Source: JBALVT01 sp965262875
GTDB lineage: Bacteria > Pseudomonadota > Gammaproteobacteria > Pseudomonadales > Halieaceae
DNA: 64,000 nt
Direction: 5' to 3'
Assembly (NCBI GenBank): GCA_965262875.1
Contig: OZ253569.1
Coordinates: 1,860,001-1,924,000, forward strand
The notes beneath the pieces are model-generated. The model was not told the DNA's origin. It made no database searches and saw only the letters and a list, made by a program, of their open reading frames with translations. The position numbers and the translations under genes are program-made. Shown here one piece after another: positions 43,452 to 51,541 of this stretch (within the stretch, counting starts at the first letter, position 1; each line of letters starts with the position of its first letter).

Positions 43452-43741
43452 TACCGAACACCCAGCAAAGATTCGACGTTATTGCGAAGCGAAGCATGGC
43501 CATAACGTACGGGTCGGGGAGGAACAGATTTCAAAGGCTCGCGCTCCAGGCTTTTGAAAATCTTGTTGATCCAGTGCACAGCATTGCCCGCTTGCTTAGA
43601 CACGAGAAAGTGTATGGACTCCAGGGTCAATGCAGCAGCCACTATAAACTTCAGCAGCGTGGTAACACCGCAGAACTTTGCATTCTTATTCTTTGTTATG
43701 ATGTCAACGCAGACCTCTACCGAGAAAAAACCTTTCTGCAT
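43451..43741 (-). CDS. 96-residue protein between ligB and the dehalogenase gene, unknown
   Basis: The ATG follows the ligB stop without a gap (TGAATG) and its TAG overlaps the GTG of the dehalogenase gene by one base, so all three are coupled. It has a basic N-terminus, one hydrophobic segment (LLKFIVAAALTLESIHFLV) and a basic C-terminus. Membrane-bound dehalogenases have a small anchor protein RdhB, but that has about three helices; this has one and its sequence is not like it. It could be an accessory or chaperone protein, or a fortuitous frame. Confidence 0.5.
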   Translation of the reverse strand: MQKGFFSVEVCVDIITKNKNAKFCGVTTLLKFIVAAALTLESIHFLVSKQAGNAVHWINKIFKSLEREPLKSVPPRPVRYGHASLRNNVESLLGVR

Positions 43742-44581
43742 TCAAGGGTTTTCCAGAATAATAATACCTGCACCGCTATTGGAGGCTGGCACATGATAAT
43801 GGCGATGTACTTCTTGTGCATCGTCATCCAACGCTCCTCTCATTATCATCCACATCACAAGTTCAGCACCCTCGGACCCAGCCTCACGCAGGTACTCAGC
43901 GTGGGACATCCCGACGAGGCGCCCTACATCCGACGTCAAATCATCCAGGAAGGCCTTATCAAATGCTGGATTAACGAGGCCTGCACGTTCTCCTTGCAAC
44001 TGGTGTGACATTCCTCCAGTCCCAAAAATAACGACCTTGAGATTTTCGTCGAACGAATCTACCGCCTTGCGAACCGCCTTGCCCAAATTGTAGCAGCGCC
44101 GGCTAGTGGGCTGTGGGTATTGAATTACGTTGACACACAGGGGAATAACTTGGCAGGGCCATTCCTGCGACTGATCACAGGAGATGGACAATGGTACAGT
44201 CAAGCCATGATCCACATCCAGCTTATTGGCAAAAGTTATGTCGAACTCGTCCAGAACCAAAGACTCGGCAATGTGCCAAGCCAATTCTGGGTGGCCCTTG
44301 ACCACAGGCACTTTGCGCGGACCAAAGCCTTCGTCTGCCGGATGAAACTCTGGCGCGACTCCCAAGGCAAAGGTTGGGATCAGTTCTAAAGAAAATTCTG
44401 ACGCATGATCGTTATAGACAATAATCGCGACGTCTGGCTTCTCGCGCTGCATCCAGTCTCTTACTGGGCCATAGCCTTCAAACAGCGGCTTCCAATAGTC
44501 CTCGCCCGTTTTACCGTGATCAATGGCGGCACCGATAGCGGGGACATGTGAGGTGCCAATTCCTGCAAATAAATCAGCCAT
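43742..44581 (-). CDS. ligB: Protocatechuate 4,5-dioxygenase beta (catalytic) subunit
   Basis: 279 residues from MADLFAGIGTSHVPAIGAA. LigB-type extradiol fold: N-terminal SHVP with metal His, AIIVYNDHASEFSLE and the GTGGMSHQLQGERAG His-rich loop. It binds Fe(II) and opens protocatechuate (or gallate) between C4 and C5 with the alpha subunit. Overlaps ligA by 8 bases. Confidence 0.93.
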   Translation of the reverse strand: MADLFAGIGTSHVPAIGAAIDHGKTGEDYWKPLFEGYGPVRDWMQREKPDVAIIVYNDHASEFSLELIPTFALGVAPEFHPADEGFGPRKVPVVKGHPELAWHIAESLVLDEFDITFANKLDVDHGLTVPLSISCDQSQEWPCQVIPLCVNVIQYPQPTSRRCYNLGKAVRKAVDSFDENLKVVIFGTGGMSHQLQGERAGLVNPAFDKAFLDDLTSDVGRLVGMSHAEYLREAGSEGAELVMWMIMRGALDDDAQEVHRHYHVPASNSGAGIIILENP

Positions 44582-44972
44582 TGTTAGTCCACTCCGACGT
44601 AAAACGATTGCCCTCGATTGATCGACCACCGCCAATCATCATTTCCTGAAATGTCTCTTTGGACACACCTGTCATCAGCCCCCCTACCTCTTGCATACTC
44701 AGACCATCGAAGATGGCGATCTTGAAGGTGTAGTAGATATTCCCCCCCAAACGTAGCATCCCGAGCCAATCCCGTTCAAGCACCGCGACCCGCTGCTCAG
44801 CCGTCAGAGAATACTGATCGAGGTAGGCCGCTTCGTCGGCACGAAACTTCTCACGATTTTCCGCCTTGTTGAGCGACATACAACACATATTCAGGTTATA
44901 ACCCAGCATGCAATGGTGCGAGTCAAACACATAAGTGCCCGGTATATCGCTGTAATTTCTGTCCTGATGCAT
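44574..44972 (-). CDS. ligA: Protocatechuate 4,5-dioxygenase alpha subunit
   Basis: 132 residues from MHQDRNYSDIPGTYVFD, the LigA length; the longer frame upstream runs into the P450 gene. LGYNLNMCCMSLNKAENREKF and LGGNIYYTFKIAIFDGLSMQEVGGLMTGVS are conserved LigA features. It caps the active site of LigB. It starts 2 bases after the P450 stop. Confidence 0.93.
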   Translation of the reverse strand: MHQDRNYSDIPGTYVFDSHHCMLGYNLNMCCMSLNKAENREKFRADEAAYLDQYSLTAEQRVAVLERDWLGMLRLGGNIYYTFKIAIFDGLSMQEVGGLMTGVSKETFQEMMIGGGRSIEGNRFTSEWTNNG

Positions 44973-44974
44973 AG

Positions 44975-46153
44975 TTAACTTCCTCGCGTAAATTGATAGT
45001 TTACGGCCGTTGGGCTGCGAAACGTGGTTGAGGAAATCCACTCCAACTCAGCGTCACTACGTTGCATACTTGGAATACGCCGATAGAGCTCTGCCATCGC
45101 CAGTTCGACCATCATCTTTGCTACCGGTGATCCCACGCACATGTGCTTTCCTCCACCCATACCTGTGTGAGCTCTCACGTTTGGCCGGTCGATATCGTAG
45201 GCATCAGGATCATCATGCTTGCGATCATCACGCCCGCCCGAGCCATAACACAGAATAACTTTGTCGCCCGCTTTCATCTGTTGCCCATGCAACTGGTAGT
45301 CGCAGGTTAGGGTGCGGCGAAAACGCTGTGCTGTGGTGTTGTAGCGCAGTGATTCCTCAATAGCGTCTGGTATCCTGCCCGGATCCGCCAGCACCTTGGC
45401 CCCCTGCTCAGGATTATCCAATAAATTAAGCGCCAACATTGTCAGAAAACTCGAGGCTGATTCAACACCCGCCATAATGAGTGTAAGAGAGGTCATCTGT
45501 ATTTCACGGTCGAGTAATTTGTCGCCATCGATCTCCGCATCAAGAAGCCGAGTGAGCAAGTCATCCGGGCGTTCCACTTTGTGTCTTTCCAGCAGAGCAT
45601 TGGTATAGGTTTTCAACCATTCGAAAGAGGCCATAGACTCTTCCGTCTTCTGCCTTGTTTCGGGGTCTGTGGATAAAATAGATACAATATTTTTGCGCAG
45701 TGCTTCCTGATCCTCAATCGGCATTCCCAAAAGCTTGGACAGGACACCGACAGTGACCGGGCTGGAAAAATCATTGATGAACTCAAATTCACCCTTATCG
45801 ATAAATTGATCAATCTCCTCATTGGTGATCTGTTTGATCGGCTCAATCAGATAATCCAAACCTCGCTTGGAGAAGGCATACTGAACCAGAGCGCGTAATC
45901 GATCGTGGCGTGGAGGATCTGTGGTGCCTAGCGTCGAGCCGGCACGTTCCGGGATGTCGTCTAGCATATTTCCCGAGGCAGACGAGAACACTTCCCAGTT
46001 TCTCCCCGCATCGTAAATATCCTGAAAGCGAGTGAGTACCCAGCAGTCGCCGGATTCGCTCCAGTAGCACGGATGTTCGTCCCTCAATATCTTGTATAGG
46101 GGAAATGGATCGATATCCACTTCTCGAGAATAGGGGTCAAACTCAAACGTCAT
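44975..46153 (-). CDS. Cytochrome P450 (bacterial class I)
   Basis: 392 residues. Haem-binding GMGGGKHMCVG with Cys339, ExxR at Glu267-Arg270, and I-helix AGVES (228-232), where the usual Thr of AGxxT is Ser. No membrane anchor. It sits directly upstream of ligA in the same unit, so it likely makes a ring-cleavage substrate by hydroxylation or O-demethylation. The redox partner is not adjacent; the [2Fe-2S] ferredoxin at 21583-21903 is a candidate. Confidence 0.93.
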   Translation of the reverse strand: MTFEFDPYSREVDIDPFPLYKILRDEHPCYWSESGDCWVLTRFQDIYDAGRNWEVFSSASGNMLDDIPERAGSTLGTTDPPRHDRLRALVQYAFSKRGLDYLIEPIKQITNEEIDQFIDKGEFEFINDFSSPVTVGVLSKLLGMPIEDQEALRKNIVSILSTDPETRQKTEESMASFEWLKTYTNALLERHKVERPDDLLTRLLDAEIDGDKLLDREIQMTSLTLIMAGVESASSFLTMLALNLLDNPEQGAKVLADPGRIPDAIEESLRYNTTAQRFRRTLTCDYQLHGQQMKAGDKVILCYGSGGRDDRKHDDPDAYDIDRPNVRAHTGMGGGKHMCVGSPVAKMMVELAMAELYRRIPSMQRSDAELEWISSTTFRSPTAVNYQFTRGS

Positions 46154-46199
46154 AATAGCCTCGGTCCGTAATCAGTGGGAGCAGTTTCATATTGCGAAA

Positions 46200-46301
46200 C
46201 CAGTTTAGGGGTAGAAATCCGCCAACAACAGGTCAATAACCCACTGTTACCTGTATAATTCAGCCAATTAAGCTATTATTCATCAGATTTCAACTGGCGG
46301 C
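46200..46301. promoter_or_regulatory. Shared ~95-bp upstream element, copy before the P450 gene
   Basis: From CAGTTTAGG through ACAGGT-N15-ACCTGT (46228-46254, exact dyad arms) to GATTTCAACTGG, nearly repeated at 48328-48422 before the thiamine enzyme gene. Probably a common operator, perhaps for the adjacent AraC-type regulator. Confidence 0.65.
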
Positions 46302-46343
46302 CCCTGCCTGACTCACAGAGCCAGTGAGGCAAGACAAGTACCG

Positions 46344-48263
46344 TCAAGCATTCTGTAGTTCGGCGACAGAAAAGAAGTCGTACCAATCTGATTCCAGGCC
46401 CTCGAAACGCTTGCCGATTTTTACGTCTACTACATAGGGTTCACCGGCCCTCATAGAAACACGGCAGCGCTCCAGTGCAGGTTTCACCTGATCCGGCTCA
46501 GTCACGCGCTCCGCTCGAATGCCATAGGATGCGCACATAGCAGTGTAGTCAATGTCCGGATGGCCCAAATTTACGCCGATGTATTTTCCAGTTGCCTTCA
46601 TCCTGTGTCCGCCAGATCGATTCTGGTTCAGTCGATTGGCCTGATACTGTCCATTGTTAAAGATGACTATTCCAATAGGTACTTTGTAACGAGCAGCCGA
46701 CCAAAGGGCTTGGCTACCAAAGTTGAAACAGCCATCACCAGTCAGGCACCAGACTTCCTTCCCCGGATTACCAATCTTGGTACCGATCGCGGCGGCCAAG
46801 CCCCAACCAAGGATACCCGAGGCTGTATCAAAGTTTTGACGACGTTCTCTTTGTGGCACCCTATGATCGAAAGTCAGGTACTTTCGCAGCTGATCACTTG
46901 AGGTGACAACTTCAGATACAATGTAAGCCTTGTCGTCCATAACCCGGTCCAGCTCAATCATCAGCCGTGATACAGCGATAGGATTTTTATCCCACTCTTT
47001 TTTAGCCTCGGCCGCCAAGGTCTTGCGACGATCCGCATCATAAACTGCCACCCATTGCTGGCGCTTGCGATTCGCAGCTGTGGCGAGGTCACGGGACTTA
47101 AGTTCAGCTAAAACAAGTTCTGCGGTGGTTACCACATTGGCAAATGCCGCGGTATCAACAGGGTAGTTGCGACCCACATCTTTAACGGCGAGGCTGGTAT
47201 GCATCGTTACCGCCGCTCGAGAAATAAGGGGAGCCTGCGGTTTCTGGGCCCTCTTGAACATGTGGCCACCCACGCTCCAGAAACAATCAATAGTTGGGGA
47301 TAACTCCACGTCATCATTGTGAAATTGCCCCGCGAAGTTCGGATGTGTGGTTGGAAAAACAATGGGGATCTTGTTGGAAAGCATCACCAAACTACCGGTA
47401 AGTTCTGCAATCTGGGCGATCGCATCACTGGGATTGTAACGGGCGCACTCATTGCCCAGGAATATCACGGGGCGCTTGGCGCCGGTCAAGTAATCCGCTA
47501 TGCGCTTTACATGTGTGTGCGGTGGCGGAATACCGTCCTCAACTTCCGAACGCAACCGCGGCAGAATCTCAACTTGCTTAACAGTTTGTTCCCACAGGTC
47601 ATTTGAGAACGTTATAAATGTTGGGCCGCCGGGCGGCGTCTCAGCAAACATGAACGCCCTGCGCAGCACTTCCGGAATTGTCTGGGCACTCATCACATCC
47701 CAGGTCCATTGGGCATAATCCTGAGGTAGGGTGTGCAAGTCTGCGGCTTCAAGAAAACCATCCTGGCCACGGTAGTCGGTGGCTTGGCGGCCTGCGCACA
47801 CCACCACTGGAACACGGTCGCGATAACTACCTACGATCTGACCAAGCGCGTACGCCGCCCCTGCTACTGAGTGCAGAGACACAATGGAAGTCTGTCCCGT
47901 GGAGCGAGAATAACCATCCGCCATCGCCATGGCCGCATTTTCATGCAGACAAGTGACAAAGGGCACATCGCGATCGACAAGCGCGTCGAGTAGCCCCACC
48001 TCTTCGGAGCCCGCCAGCCCAAATAGATAGGGTACATCCCACTCTTCCAGGAATTCGAGCATGACATCGCCACCCGTCATGTTCGTAACGAGGCGCCCCT
48101 GAACCGGTGTTGAGTCTCCCGCTGGAACAGAATCCGCTCTGGCGCCAACACTATTTGCCAGCGCGGATGCACCAGCCGCGGAAATTCCAGCCTGCCCCAA
48201 TCGCCTAATAAAGGTGCGACGATCTATAAGCTGATCGACTAATTGGCGAAGATATTCACGCAT
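46344..48263 (-). CDS. Thiamine-diphosphate-dependent enzyme with Tat-like signal
   Basis: 639 residues. N-terminus DRRTFIRRLGQAGISAAGASALA looks like a twin-arginine signal. The three ThDP domains follow: PYR (GLAGSEEVGLLDALVD, CLHENAAMAMADGY with the catalytic Glu), a middle domain (PVIFLGNECARYN) and PP (LTGDGCFNFG to IVIFNNGQY, the GDG-NN motif). Relatives are benzoylformate decarboxylase and acetolactate-synthase-like proteins. First gene of the P450-ligAB transcription direction. Substrate unknown; a 2-oxo acid decarboxylation or carboligation is the family chemistry. Confidence 0.85.
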   Translation of the reverse strand: MREYLRQLVDQLIDRRTFIRRLGQAGISAAGASALANSVGARADSVPAGDSTPVQGRLVTNMTGGDVMLEFLEEWDVPYLFGLAGSEEVGLLDALVDRDVPFVTCLHENAAMAMADGYSRSTGQTSIVSLHSVAGAAYALGQIVGSYRDRVPVVVCAGRQATDYRGQDGFLEAADLHTLPQDYAQWTWDVMSAQTIPEVLRRAFMFAETPPGGPTFITFSNDLWEQTVKQVEILPRLRSEVEDGIPPPHTHVKRIADYLTGAKRPVIFLGNECARYNPSDAIAQIAELTGSLVMLSNKIPIVFPTTHPNFAGQFHNDDVELSPTIDCFWSVGGHMFKRAQKPQAPLISRAAVTMHTSLAVKDVGRNYPVDTAAFANVVTTAELVLAELKSRDLATAANRKRQQWVAVYDADRRKTLAAEAKKEWDKNPIAVSRLMIELDRVMDDKAYIVSEVVTSSDQLRKYLTFDHRVPQRERRQNFDTASGILGWGLAAAIGTKIGNPGKEVWCLTGDGCFNFGSQALWSAARYKVPIGIVIFNNGQYQANRLNQNRSGGHRMKATGKYIGVNLGHPDIDYTAMCASYGIRAERVTEPDQVKPALERCRVSMRAGEPYVVDVKIGKRFEGLESDWYDFFSVAELQNA

Positions 48264-48327
48264 ACTGAACTCCTGCTAAGTTAGCATATTGATGCCACGG
48301 TGAGTGGAGCCACTTCTGGATCACTCA

Positions 48328-48422
48328 GTTTAGGCGTAGGAGTCTGCCACCAACAGGTCAATAACCCTCTGTTACCGGTAAATTTCAGCCAATAATATTT
48401 ATATTTATCGGATTTCAACCGG
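48328..48422. promoter_or_regulatory. Shared ~95-bp upstream element, copy between ThDP and AraC genes
   Basis: Imperfect copy of 46200-46301 (ACAGGTCAATAACCC, CTGTTACC, TTTCAGCCAA and GATTTCAACC all shared), in the divergent region of the thiamine-enzyme gene and the AraC-type gene. Confidence 0.65.
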
Positions 48423-48443
48423 AAATCTGAGCATAATGAATAC

Positions 48444-49346
48444 ATGAAAATGACAGTGCCGCATTACCACCTTTACGGTGAAAATCAGTCTACCATCGAA
48501 TCTGGGTTTCTCCACGTTGAGGCAATCGCAGAACGAAGCAGTGCCCTCGAATGGGAGATAGCGCCCCACCGACACGACAATCTGTTTCAAATGATCTGGG
48601 TGGATCGCGGCCAAATCGAGGCAGCCATAGAATCTACAAAGGAGCTCTGTTACGGCCCGGCAATCATGCTCGTACCCCCCGGAGTAGCTCATGGCTTTAG
48701 CATAAACCACGGTACTACCGGTCTGGTCTTCACCATCGCGGACGCCTTCATGCACCGCGTCTTCGACGAGAGTGACCAAAATAACTTGGGCTATTTATTC
48801 ATCCAGCCACGCCTTGTCTCTATAGATACCAATAACGCGGTAGGTAATGCTCTGCTTGGAGTCATCAAACAGTTAGACGAGGAATACCGTTGGCAAAAAC
48901 CCGCAAGACTCCAAATTATAGACGCGCTGGTAAAGACATTGTTCGTTCACTTGGCGCGATTGGTGCCAAAAATTGAAAGAACTGCGGGTGTCGAGAGCAA
49001 TGCTATTGATCAATTCTATCGCTTTCAGAAGCTGTTGGAGTATCATTTCCGCGAGCGCTGGAAAGTACAACAGTACTGCGAATCATTAGCGGTAAGTGAA
49101 AAACGACTGGCACGATATTGCAAAGCGGCTGTAGACCTCACCCCTTTACAAATTATTCACAACCGCGTGCTTACGGAGGCAAAGCGACAGCTTGTCTATA
49201 CACGAATGTCGATAAACGAAATTGCTCTGGATCTCGACTTCGTCGATCCGGGCTATTTTTCAAAGTTCTTTCAGAAAGCAACAGGCCAAAGCCCTACGAC
49301 ATTTCGTCGAAACTGTAGAGGCGAAGGGCAACAAAACATTCCGTGA
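48444..49346 (+). CDS. AraC-family regulator (PobR-like), copy 2
   Basis: 300 residues. Cupin sensor (EIAPHRHDNLFQMIWVDRG, IMLVPPGVAHGFS) plus two HTHs (WKVQQYCESLAVSEKRLARYCK; MSINEIALDLDFVDPGYFSKFFQKATG). Paralogue of the gene at 20612-21520. Divergent from the thiamine enzyme, with the shared element between, so it probably activates the ThDP-P450-ligAB genes with an aromatic acid as ligand. Confidence 0.9.
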   Translation: MKMTVPHYHLYGENQSTIESGFLHVEAIAERSSALEWEIAPHRHDNLFQMIWVDRGQIEAAIESTKELCYGPAIMLVPPGVAHGFSINHGTTGLVFTIADAFMHRVFDESDQNNLGYLFIQPRLVSIDTNNAVGNALLGVIKQLDEEYRWQKPARLQIIDALVKTLFVHLARLVPKIERTAGVESNAIDQFYRFQKLLEYHFRERWKVQQYCESLAVSEKRLARYCKAAVDLTPLQIIHNRVLTEAKRQLVYTRMSINEIALDLDFVDPGYFSKFFQKATGQSPTTFRRNCRGEGQQNIP

Positions 49347-49386
49347 AAGTCTGGTTCAGCGTTCGCTGCAAAAACTTAAACGTAGT

Positions 49387-50829
49387 CTAAATTGGGAACT
49401 GGTGCTCTCCGCGCTGAATAGTGACCCATTTCAACTCGGTAAAATCGTCCATGGAGAACTTCCCACCTTCACGGCCGGAACCGCTATCCTTGATACCTCC
49501 AAATGGCGCGCCCGGATCATCTCTAATCGTTGGCCCGTTTATATGAACCATACCGGATTCTAATCCGTCTATCATATACATAGACTTTTGCAGGTCATTT
49601 GTCATAACCGCAGCCGTCAACCCATATTGGCTATCATTGGCCAATTCCAGGGCGTGGACATGATCTTTCGCTCTTATCACAGCAGCGACAGGCCCAAAGC
49701 ATTCTGTTCGGAAGATGCTCATTTGGGGGGTAACGTCTGCCAGCACTGTCGGCTGGTAATAGCTGTCTTTATAAGTGCCGCCCGTTAACAAGCGCGCACC
49801 ATCGGCCACCGCAAGGTCTACTTCATTCTGGATAAATCCTGACTGCTCCGGACGTATGAGCGGGCCAACTAATACACCGGGCTGACGAGGGTCTCCGCAG
49901 TTTAACTCCGAAACTCTTTGGGTAAATTTTTCTACAAACTCATCATAAACTGCATCCTCAACTATCACTCGAGACGCTGTCATGCAAACCTGCCCCTGGT
50001 GCATAAAATTACTAAATGCCGCAGCAGTTACCGCGTAATCCAAATTGGCATCGGCCAGTACAATCAAAGGATTCTTGCCGCCCATCTCAAGCGTACACTT
50101 GGTATTGTGTTGCGCACAAGTAATGGCTATCGCTTTACCGACTCGGCTGGAGCCAGTAAATGCCACTTTCTTAACTCGGGGATCCGCAATAAGACTGTCA
50201 CCCAGATCAGCACCCTGCGCGGGCAGAACATTGAGCACCCCATCGGGCAATCCAGCCTCTGAATAGATTTCGCCTAACTTCAAACCTATGACGGGTGTCA
50301 CCTCCGACGGCTTCAGGACAACAGCGTTGCCAGCAGCAAGCGCCCAACCAATTTTTCGGTTTGATAGTAGTAACGGGAAGTTAAAGGGCGAAATGGCCAA
50401 CACGATCCCCAGCGGATTACGAATACAATAGGACTGGACCCCAGGGTAGTCAGACAAGTAGGTTTCCCCCGTCACGCGGCGGCATTCCCCGGCCATACTG
50501 AGCGTATGCAAAGGAGTATGAGCGGCCTCGTAACCCGCCTTCATTACAGTTGAGCCCGCCTCGTCGATCAGAATATCCATCAACTCTTCTTTACGCGCCA
50601 CCATAATTTGCGCCGCCTTGATGAAAATTGCTTCCTTTTTGGCCGGAGGTACTGTCTTCCAGCTTTGAAAAGCCTCCCACGCTATGTCGAGAACTTGGGC
50701 TACATCCGTTGTATTGGCCTGGTGCACTTTGGCATATATCAAGTCTGTTGCCGGATTCATACTGTCGGCAATCTTGCCTGAATTCGACGGCCGATAGCCG
50801 CCATTTACGTATAACTTGTATTCTTTCAT
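49387..50829 (-). CDS. NAD-dependent aldehyde dehydrogenase
   Basis: 480 residues, complete. SPFNFPLLL and FTGSSRVGKAI (NAD site), LEMGGKNP with the general-base Glu, GQVCMTASR with the nucleophilic Cys, and SGSGREGGKFSMDDFTELKW at the C-terminus. Resembles benzaldehyde/vanillin dehydrogenases and 4-hydroxymuconic semialdehyde dehydrogenases. The second role would fill the step between hydroquinone ring cleavage and maleylacetate, since the PcpA-like gene is nearby. A copy of its 5' end survives at 53055-53125. Confidence 0.9.
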   Translation of the reverse strand: MKEYKLYVNGGYRPSNSGKIADSMNPATDLIYAKVHQANTTDVAQVLDIAWEAFQSWKTVPPAKKEAIFIKAAQIMVARKEELMDILIDEAGSTVMKAGYEAAHTPLHTLSMAGECRRVTGETYLSDYPGVQSYCIRNPLGIVLAISPFNFPLLLSNRKIGWALAAGNAVVLKPSEVTPVIGLKLGEIYSEAGLPDGVLNVLPAQGADLGDSLIADPRVKKVAFTGSSRVGKAIAITCAQHNTKCTLEMGGKNPLIVLADANLDYAVTAAAFSNFMHQGQVCMTASRVIVEDAVYDEFVEKFTQRVSELNCGDPRQPGVLVGPLIRPEQSGFIQNEVDLAVADGARLLTGGTYKDSYYQPTVLADVTPQMSIFRTECFGPVAAVIRAKDHVHALELANDSQYGLTAAVMTNDLQKSMYMIDGLESGMVHINGPTIRDDPGAPFGGIKDSGSGREGGKFSMDDFTELKWVTIQRGEHQFPI

Positions 50830-50877
50830 TATGACAGCCTCGAATTAAACGTGGTCTTCTTATATTGGGAGAAAGGG

Positions 50878-51005
50878 TAGATCGAAACTCTGTGCAACCC
50901 ACTGCTGGAATCTCAGAGAGATTAATAGATCTAGCTGCGGCTGTGTGGGAGTTCGGTTTGAAAGGACATTGCTTTTTGTTGATCTCAGTACCACAGGTAC
51001 TTTAC
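50878..51005. promoter_or_regulatory. Duplicated upstream region, copy 1
   Basis: The stretch GGGAGTTCG..TTGAAAGGACATT.CTTTTTGTTG (50948-51003) recurs at 53242-53297, each time ahead of a plus-strand VOC-family gene and behind an aldehyde dehydrogenase 5' end. It probably holds the promoter or operator of the divergent gene pair. Confidence 0.6.
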
Positions 51006-51110
51006 CGTGAATTAGTATATTCGGGTACGCCGCTCAGGTTTTTAGCCTTCTTGCCCTCGCGGTGCGTGGCAACATTTAAAATTAAACCGAGATACAAAGG
51101 AATCAGTCTT

Positions 51111-51494
51111 ATGTTCAAGAGAGTCGATCATGTGGAAATTGTTCCAGTTGATGCTGAAGAAACCATTGAATTCTACACCCGTATTTTTGGTTTCAAGATT
51201 AAAAGCCGAAAGATAGCAAGCATGCCGCCCATGAAGGAAGTTATTTATCTCGAGCTTGGTGATACGGTCATTGAGATTATTTCCGTGGAGAATCCAGAGC
51301 CAAAATCTGAAGCGTCCTGGGAGGTAGGTTACAGGGCCATTGCGCTGGAGGTAGAAAGTATGACGGAAGCTGTGGATTATCTAGCGGACAAGGGGATAAC
51401 CATAACGTGGGGGCCCCGAGACTTGGGCGATTCGATGCGTGGAGAGATAAGGGATCCGAATGGGCTCATTATTGAACTGCGAGAATGGAAATAG
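51111..51494 (+). CDS. VOC-superfamily (glyoxalase-like) protein, 127 aa
   Basis: MFKRVDHVEIVPVDAEETIEF starts a beta-alpha-beta-beta-beta VOC module; EIRDPNGLIIELREW ends it with the metal Glu. AAAGGAATCAG upstream supports the ATG at 51111; the longer frame back to 50865 crosses the duplicated regulatory region. Candidate roles: isomerase, lyase or small extradiol-type enzyme of the pathway. Function unknown. Confidence 0.85.
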   Translation: MFKRVDHVEIVPVDAEETIEFYTRIFGFKIKSRKIASMPPMKEVIYLELGDTVIEIISVENPEPKSEASWEVGYRAIALEVESMTEAVDYLADKGITITWGPRDLGDSMRGEIRDPNGLIIELREWK

Positions 51495-51541
51495 CACCGG
51501 TCGGCTCTCGACTTCCAGCAAAGGAACACTCGCAACATATA

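Noticed and set aside
43451..43741. Calling the 96-residue protein RdhB (dehalogenase membrane anchor)
   Set aside because: RdhB has about three membrane helices and partners exported Tat-type dehalogenases; this protein has one hydrophobic segment and the enzyme lacks a Tat signal.
43436..44008. 190-codon plus-strand frame opposite ligB and the dehalogenase start
   Set aside because: Antisense to ligB, which has clear catalytic motifs, and to the coupled 96-codon gene; its translation shows no family features.
50865..51110. 82-residue N-terminal extension of the VOC protein, with a similar short frame at 53169-53360
   Set aside because: The similarity of the two frames follows from the duplicated DNA; a VOC module starts at 51111 with its own ribosome-binding site.
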